Source of the DNA: Lentzea aerocolonigenes
GTDB lineage: Bacteria > Actinomycetota > Actinomycetes > Mycobacteriales > Pseudonocardiaceae
Assembly: GCF_000955955.1 (NCBI RefSeq)
Contig: NZ_JYJG01000444.1
Location: 1 to 18,314 of the forward strand
DNA length: 18,314 bases
Direction of reading: 5' to 3'
Shown here: positions 15,034-18,314 of the stretch, in pieces
How positions within the stretch are numbered: the stretch's first letter is position 1
How the letters are laid out: each line of letters opens with the position of its first letter
Translations under genes and position numbers: made by a program
The notes under the pieces: model-generated
What the model saw: the letters and a program-made list of their open reading frames with translations, nothing else
Told to the model about the DNA's origin: nothing
Database searches by the model: none

Positions 15034-16230
15034 GTGTCAAAAACGCCAGAAAGCGCGGAGCTTTACCAAAAAGCTTTTCTGCAGCTCATCGCCGAGGACA
15101 AGAACATCAGCTTCCACGCCGAACGCGGGCGTGAATTCCTTTATCGGCCCGGCCAGCTGCTGGTCAGCGTCGAGGATCAGCAACGCGTGATCGAAAAGCT
15201 GCGCGAAAACAACATCGTCGCGCGGCCCGGCGAGGGATTCGCCGGAATGGCCCGGATCACGCTGCCGAACAACGCGGAGGAGATTCCGCGCATCGTTCGA
15301 TTGTTGCGAGATCAACGAAATTGGCCTAATCAGCGGGTGCCACTCGTGCAGCCGCACCACGTGATCGTCGGCCACGGCGGTCTCGTGATGGGCAACCCCG
15401 GCGACCGGCCCTACCCGACCGACCCGATCAGCGCGCCCAAGATGGACGACCGCCTCAGGGACGTCCGCGTCGGCATCATCGACACCGGCATCTCCCAGGG
15501 CGCCGACAGCGACCACTCCGACTGGTTCGCCGAGCGCTACGCCAAGGAGGCCGACGACGTCGACCCCGCCTTCAGCAACGGTGACGTCTTCGCGTTGCAG
15601 GGCGGGCACGGCACGTTCGTCGCGGGCGTGATCCAGGGCGCCGCGCCCGGCGTCACGTTCGACCCCGAGATCGCGCTCGACGCCAACGGGTTCGGCGACG
15701 AGGAACGGCTCTGCCGCAAGATCACCGAGCTGGGCCGCAAGAAGATCAACGTCCTCAACCTCTCGCTGGGCTGCTTCACCGAGGACGACGTGGCGTCGGA
15801 ACCGTTGCGCCGCACCATCGCGGCCCTGCCGGACGACATCGTCGTGGTGGCGTCGGCCGGCAACTCCGGCACGCAGCGGCCGAGCTGGCCCGCCGCCCTG
15901 TGCGGGGTCACCGCGGTCGCCGCCGCGGAACAGACCAAGGACGGCGCGATCGTCCCCGCCTGGTACTCGAACTGGGGCCACTGGGTGGACGCCTGCGCGA
16001 TCGGCAACCGCGCGTCGACCTACCTGAAGGGCGAGTGGAAGCTGCCGGGCGAGGCCTCGACGCCGTTCGCGCTGTGGGCCTACTGGTACGGCACGTCGTT
16101 CGCCGCGCCGATGGTGACCGGCAGGATCGCCGCCACGATGGCCTCTGACGGCATCACCGCAGCTCAGGCGCGTGACAAACTGTTGAGCGAACCGGAGTTC
16201 GCCCCCGGCTACGGGGTTTTCGTCAAATAG
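15034..16230 (+). CDS. S8 family serine peptidase (subtilase), predicted cytoplasmic
   Basis: A 398-residue subtilase with a complete catalytic set: D150 in GIIDTG, H192 in GGHGTFVAG and S355 in GTSFAAPM. ASAGNSG supplies the oxyanion-hole Asn. The first 130 residues are charged, contain no signal peptide or membrane segment, and include a QLLVSVEDQQRVIEKL stretch that could be a propeptide-like or binding module. This differs from secreted subtilases and suggests a cytoplasmic, regulated protease. The GTG at 15034 is chosen (GTGAGG 5 bases upstream); GTG at 15031 is nearly as good and the TTG at 14983 is less likely because it lies in the promoter palindrome. It is followed by the sigma factor gene after 54 bases, so the two are probably cotranscribed. 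Confidence 0.88.
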   Translation: MSKTPESAELYQKAFLQLIAEDKNISFHAERGREFLYRPGQLLVSVEDQQRVIEKLRENNIVARPGEGFAGMARITLPNNAEEIPRIVRLLRDQRNWPNQRVPLVQPHHVIVGHGGLVMGNPGDRPYPTDPISAPKMDDRLRDVRVGIIDTGISQGADSDHSDWFAERYAKEADDVDPAFSNGDVFALQGGHGTFVAGVIQGAAPGVTFDPEIALDANGFGDEERLCRKITELGRKKINVLNLSLGCFTEDDVASEPLRRTIAALPDDIVVVASAGNSGTQRPSWPAALCGVTAVAAAEQTKDGAIVPAWYSNWGHWVDACAIGNRASTYLKGEWKLPGEASTPFALWAYWYGTSFAAPMVTGRIAATMASDGITAAQARDKLLSEPEFAPGYGVFVK

Positions 16231-16273
16231 TTGTATCTGGGGAGCAACCTCGGCCTCCGCCAGTTGTGACCGC

Positions 16274-16279
16274 AAGGAG
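16274..16279 (+). promoter_or_regulatory. Ribosome binding site of the sigma factor gene
   Basis: AAGGAG, 5 bases before the GTG at 16285. It fixes the start of the sigma factor and shows that a competing overlapping frame from 16266 is not the real gene. Confidence 0.7.
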
Positions 16280-16284
16280 TCGAC

Positions 16285-16902
16285 GTGACCGCAGGATCCC
16301 CGATCGCCGCGCTCGTGAGCGCGGCGGCCGAGGGCGACCAGTCGGCGTGGAACGAGATCGTCGATCGGTACACGCCGCTGGTGGTGTCGGTGATCTACAA
16401 GCACCGGCTGCGTCCGGCGGACGCGGCCGACGTGAACCAGACGCTGTGGCTTCGGCTCGTGGAGCAGATCGGCCGGCTCCGGGAGCCGGAGGCGCTGCCC
16501 GGCTGGATCATGACGACCACCCGCAACGAGTGTCTGCGCGTGCTGCGCGTGCAGCAGCGGACGCACCTCTACGACCCGTTGTCCGAGTCCGATGCACTGG
16601 AGTCGGAGCAGCTGGACGCGGAGGTGGAGGCCGATCTGCTGGCGGTGGAGCGGCGGCAGGCGTTGCGGGACGGGTTCGCCGAGCTCACGGACCAGTGCAA
16701 GCGGTTGCTGACGAAGCTGATGACGGACCCGCCGCCGAGCTACCAGGTCGTGAGCGAAGAGCTCGCGATGCCGGTCGGCAGCATCGGCCCGACGCGGATA
16801 CGTTGCCTGGAGAAGTTGCGCAAGACCCCTGCTCTCTCAGCGTTCCTGGGAGGGCCGGCGACGAGAGGAGGTGTGCTGGGTGCGGCACGACTGGGACAGT
16901 GA
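16285..16902 (+). CDS. Sigma-70 family (ECF-like) RNA polymerase sigma factor
   Basis: A 205-residue protein with the two-domain ECF layout. Sigma region 2 covers about residues 10-95: an N-terminal helix with AEGDQSAWNEIVDRYTPLV, then DAADVNQTLWLRLVEQIGRL as the 2.1-2.2 core-binding part, and LPGWIMTTTRNECLRVLR as the 2.3-2.4 part that would read the -10. A variable acidic linker (SESDALESEQLDAEVEAD) follows. Region 4 is at about 135-185 (PSYQVVSEELAMPVGSIGPTRIRCLEKLRK), a helix-turn-helix that would bind the -35. No typical anti-sigma gene (ZAS domain or transmembrane anti-sigma) is adjacent; the neighbours are a subtilase upstream and a small unknown protein downstream, which overlaps it by 23 bases. 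This suggests control by the proteases or by the small protein. Confidence 0.9.
   Translation: MTAGSPIAALVSAAAEGDQSAWNEIVDRYTPLVVSVIYKHRLRPADAADVNQTLWLRLVEQIGRLREPEALPGWIMTTTRNECLRVLRVQQRTHLYDPLSESDALESEQLDAEVEADLLAVERRQALRDGFAELTDQCKRLLTKLMTDPPPSYQVVSEELAMPVGSIGPTRIRCLEKLRKTPALSAFLGGPATRGGVLGAARLGQ
16866..16871 (+). promoter_or_regulatory. Ribosome binding site inside the end of the sigma gene
   Basis: A perfect AGGAGG, 8 bases before the GTG at 16880. It favours 16880 over the GTG at 16871, which has no room for a ribosome site. Confidence 0.65.
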
Positions 16903-17323
16903 CGAAGTACTGCTCGACGCCTTGCGCGACGCGTTGAGCACACCTTCGGAGGAGGTTCCGCCGGAGTTCGTGGAGGCCGCGAAGGCCGCCTTCACCTGGC
17001 GGAACATCGACGAGGAACTGCTGCTGATCACGTCGTACGACTCGGTGCTGGACGACACGCTGTTCGCCCGCGCCCGGTCCACCGCGACGGCCAGGCAGCT
17101 GGTGTTCGACGCGCACGACGTGTCGTTGCAGGTCGAGGTGTCGGCGGCGGGGATCACCGGCCAGCTGATGCCGGCCACCGGTTCGGTCACGCTCGTGACG
17201 CCTTCCGGTGACCACGAAACGGCGGCGGTCGACGAACTGGGGATGTTCGTGATGGGGATGGCGCCGCGCGGACCGGTGAAGTTCCGGTTTGCAAGCGGTT
17301 GCACCGATTGGTTTATCCTCTGA
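16880..17323 (+). CDS. Small protein coupled to the sigma factor, unknown; possible anti-sigma or protease substrate
   Basis: A 147-residue soluble protein starting at GTG 16880 and overlapping the sigma gene by 23 bases, so its translation is probably coupled. The N-terminal half is helical and acidic, with a conspicuous VPPEFVEAAKAAFTWRNIDE stretch at residues 26-45. The C-terminal half (about 70-138) reads as alternating strands (LVFDAHDVSLQVEV, GSVTLVTPSG, GPVKFRFAS), suggestive of a small beta-sandwich such as a carboxypeptidase regulatory-like fold. I recall similar short proteins next to sigma and CHAT genes in other Actinobacteria but cannot name a family. There is no membrane segment and no zinc anti-sigma motif. 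A role as regulator of the sigma factor, or as substrate of the CHAT or subtilase protease, is an inference from gene order only. Confidence 0.75.
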   Translation: MRHDWDSDEVLLDALRDALSTPSEEVPPEFVEAAKAAFTWRNIDEELLLITSYDSVLDDTLFARARSTATARQLVFDAHDVSLQVEVSAAGITGQLMPATGSVTLVTPSGDHETAAVDELGMFVMGMAPRGPVKFRFASGCTDWFIL

Positions 17324-17324
17324 A

Positions 17325-17343
17325 CACCATTCGAGTGATGGTG
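17325..17343 (+). terminator. Weak hairpin after the sigma operon
   Basis: CACCAT and ATGGTG form a 6-base stem with a 7-base loop, one base after the stop codon of the small protein gene. There is no U-run. It may be a weak terminator of the subtilase-sigma-small protein operon. Confidence 0.25.
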
Positions 17344-17376
17344 GAATTCATTCGTTCGGCCTACATCTGCGGCCAG

Positions 17377-17382
17377 TAGGGT
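17377..17382 (+). promoter_or_regulatory. Candidate -10 box (TAGGGT) for the PF04672-type methyltransferase
   Basis: TAGGGT lies 40 bases before the GTG at 17423, with a weak TTCGGC 16 bases upstream. This would give a leader of about 33 bases that carries the GAGAGG ribosome site at 17408-17413. Confidence 0.3.
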
Positions 17383-17422
17383 TGTCGACGCTCAGAATTC
17401 GCATCTCGAGAGGTGTGCCGCT

Positions 17423-18223
17423 GTGGTCGATCGAGTCAGCTGGGTGCCGGAAGGTGTCAACGTCGACGTGCCGAGTTCCGCCCGGATCTACGACTACCTG
17501 CTGGGCGGCGGGCACAACTTCGAAGCCGACCGCGAGACGGCAGAGGCGCTGATCAAGGTGCTGCCGGTGCGCGGCATGGCGCGGCTCAACCGCGCCTACC
17601 TGCGCCGGGCCGTGCTGGAGCTGGCAGACCTCGGCATCCGGCAGTTCCTGGACCTCGGTTCGGGAATCCCGACCGTCGGCAACGTGCACGAGGTGGCGCA
17701 CGAGGTCGCTCCCGAGTCGAAGGTCGTGTACGTCGACTTCGAACCGGTCGCGATCACGCACGCCGAGCTGATGCTGGCCGACGAGCCGAACGTGACGGCG
17801 TTGCTGGCCGATCTGCGCGAGCCGGAGAAGGTCGTCGCGCAGGCCCGCGAACTGCTCGACTTCTCCCAGCCGATCGGGTTGCTGGTCGTGGGTGTCCTGC
17901 AGTTCATCCCGGATTCCGACGACCCGTGGGGCGTGCTGTCCCGTTACGTGGAATCGCTCTCGTCCGGTTCGTACCTGGCGCTGTCGCATTTCACCGCGGA
18001 CAGCATGCCGGCAGCGATGGCGGCCGGTAAGGAGATCTTCGCGAAGACGGCGGAGCCGATCACGCCGCGCACCAAGGCCCAGGTGACGGACATGCTGGCA
18101 GGGCTGGAGATCGTCGAGCCCGGCATCGTGTTCACGCCGCAGTGGCGCCCGGAGTCTCCCGAGGACGTCGGCGACGACCCGACCAAAGCCAACCTCTACG
18201 CCGCGGTGGGCCGCAAACCCTGA
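17423..18223 (+). CDS. SAM-dependent methyltransferase, PF04672 (DUF574) type
   Basis: A 266-residue protein with the hallmarks of the actinobacterial DUF574/S-adenosyl methyltransferase family. SSARIYDYLLGGGHNFEADRE near residues 18-38 is the family's N-terminal signature. FLDLGSGIPTVGNVHEVA (75-92) is the SAM-binding motif I. VVYVDFEPVAITHAE (101-115) carries the acidic residue after strand 2. The family has a solved SAM-bound fold, but its biological methyl acceptors are generally unknown, and these genes occur in many copies in Streptomyces and Pseudonocardiales. The GTG start has a GAGAGG site 9 bases upstream. The next gene starts in the stop codon (TGATG), so the two are translationally coupled. 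Confidence 0.92.
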   Translation: MVDRVSWVPEGVNVDVPSSARIYDYLLGGGHNFEADRETAEALIKVLPVRGMARLNRAYLRRAVLELADLGIRQFLDLGSGIPTVGNVHEVAHEVAPESKVVYVDFEPVAITHAELMLADEPNVTALLADLREPEKVVAQARELLDFSQPIGLLVVGVLQFIPDSDDPWGVLSRYVESLSSGSYLALSHFTADSMPAAMAAGKEIFAKTAEPITPRTKAQVTDMLAGLEIVEPGIVFTPQWRPESPEDVGDDPTKANLYAAVGRKP

Positions 18224-18314
18224 TGGCTCCTTCGCCCCTCGCACAGCGCTGGGCGGCTGTTCTGATCGAGAGCGCGTACTCGCCGATGTCCCGGCGGAAG
18301 CTGACGCAGCACCT
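18223..18314 (+). CDS. Partial gene (N-terminus only), possibly a GGDEF/EAL-type signalling protein
   Basis: Only the first 30 codons are in the window, starting at the ATG that overlaps the methyltransferase stop codon as TGATG. The residues (LAQRWAAVLIESAYSPMSRRKL) resemble the short N-terminal helix with a W-A and Y-x-P-M-S pattern that I recall at the start of actinobacterial proteins with GGDEF/EAL domains. This is recognition from memory on very little sequence, so the identity is tentative. The reading frame and coupling are better supported than the family. Confidence 0.4.
   Translation, partial: MAPSPLAQRWAAVLIESAYSPMSRRKLTQH

Noticed and set aside
15037..16566. A 509-codon minus-strand open frame opposite the subtilase and the sigma factor start
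   Set aside because: It spans two genes with strong family motifs and shows no domain of its own.
1..18314. tRNA, rRNA, CRISPR arrays, transposases, integrases and prophage genes
   Set aside because: None could be recognised on either strand, and no regularly spaced repeats were seen. A covariance-model scan would be needed to exclude small RNAs.

Overview
The window is very GC-rich, uses many GTG/TTG starts, and carries families typical of filamentous Actinobacteria: a PF04672-type methyltransferase, CHAT/TPR and NACHT proteins, an actinobacterial NACHT C-terminal helical array, and leaderless-type promoters. I infer a member of Pseudonocardiales or a close relative; the genus cannot be fixed from sequence alone. 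I saw no rRNA, tRNA, CRISPR array, insertion sequence or integration signature, and no gene-free stretch over 300 bases.

Left part (1-5443): a class I methyltransferase runs rightward and overlaps the end of a leftward short-chain dehydrogenase. Upstream of the dehydrogenase, also leftward, lie a yeast-type cytosine deaminase-like enzyme, a secreted M6 (immune-inhibitor-A type) metalloprotease, and an ATGA-coupled pair: a TfoX N-terminal domain protein followed by a protein with a related N-terminal segment plus a HEAT-like tail. These look like ordinary metabolic and secreted functions without one shared pathway.

Middle (5444-9014): an isolated YggT-family membrane protein converges with, and overlaps the end of, a leftward alkyl-DHAP-synthase-like flavoprotein. 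Divergent from that flavoprotein are two tandem paralogues with an N-terminal membrane segment and an extracytoplasmic Cys-containing domain that I cannot assign to a family.

Right part (9015-17323) is the most interesting. The second paralogue is followed after 22 bases by a 1109-residue NACHT (STAND/NLR-like) NTPase with a long helical-repeat C-terminus and a short N-terminal motif. It ends one base from the end of a convergent TPR-CHAT caspase-like protease that has an intact His/Cys dyad. The protease gene is divergent from a cytoplasmic subtilase - ECF-like sigma factor - 147-residue unknown protein operon. The divergent promoter region holds a perfect 14-base palindrome. I infer a protease-controlled transcription module (CHAT + subtilase + sigma factor + small protein), possibly working beside the NACHT sensor in stress or phage response. 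No experimental role can be read from the sequence.

Right edge (17324-18314): a PF04672-type SAM methyltransferase is followed by the truncated start of a further gene, whose first residues resemble the N-terminus of actinobacterial GGDEF/EAL proteins.

Seven of sixteen gene starts are preceded at 6-8 bases by a TAnnnT -10 box, the pattern of leaderless mRNAs. Several long open frames antisense to real genes are GC-bias shadows and are not annotated.
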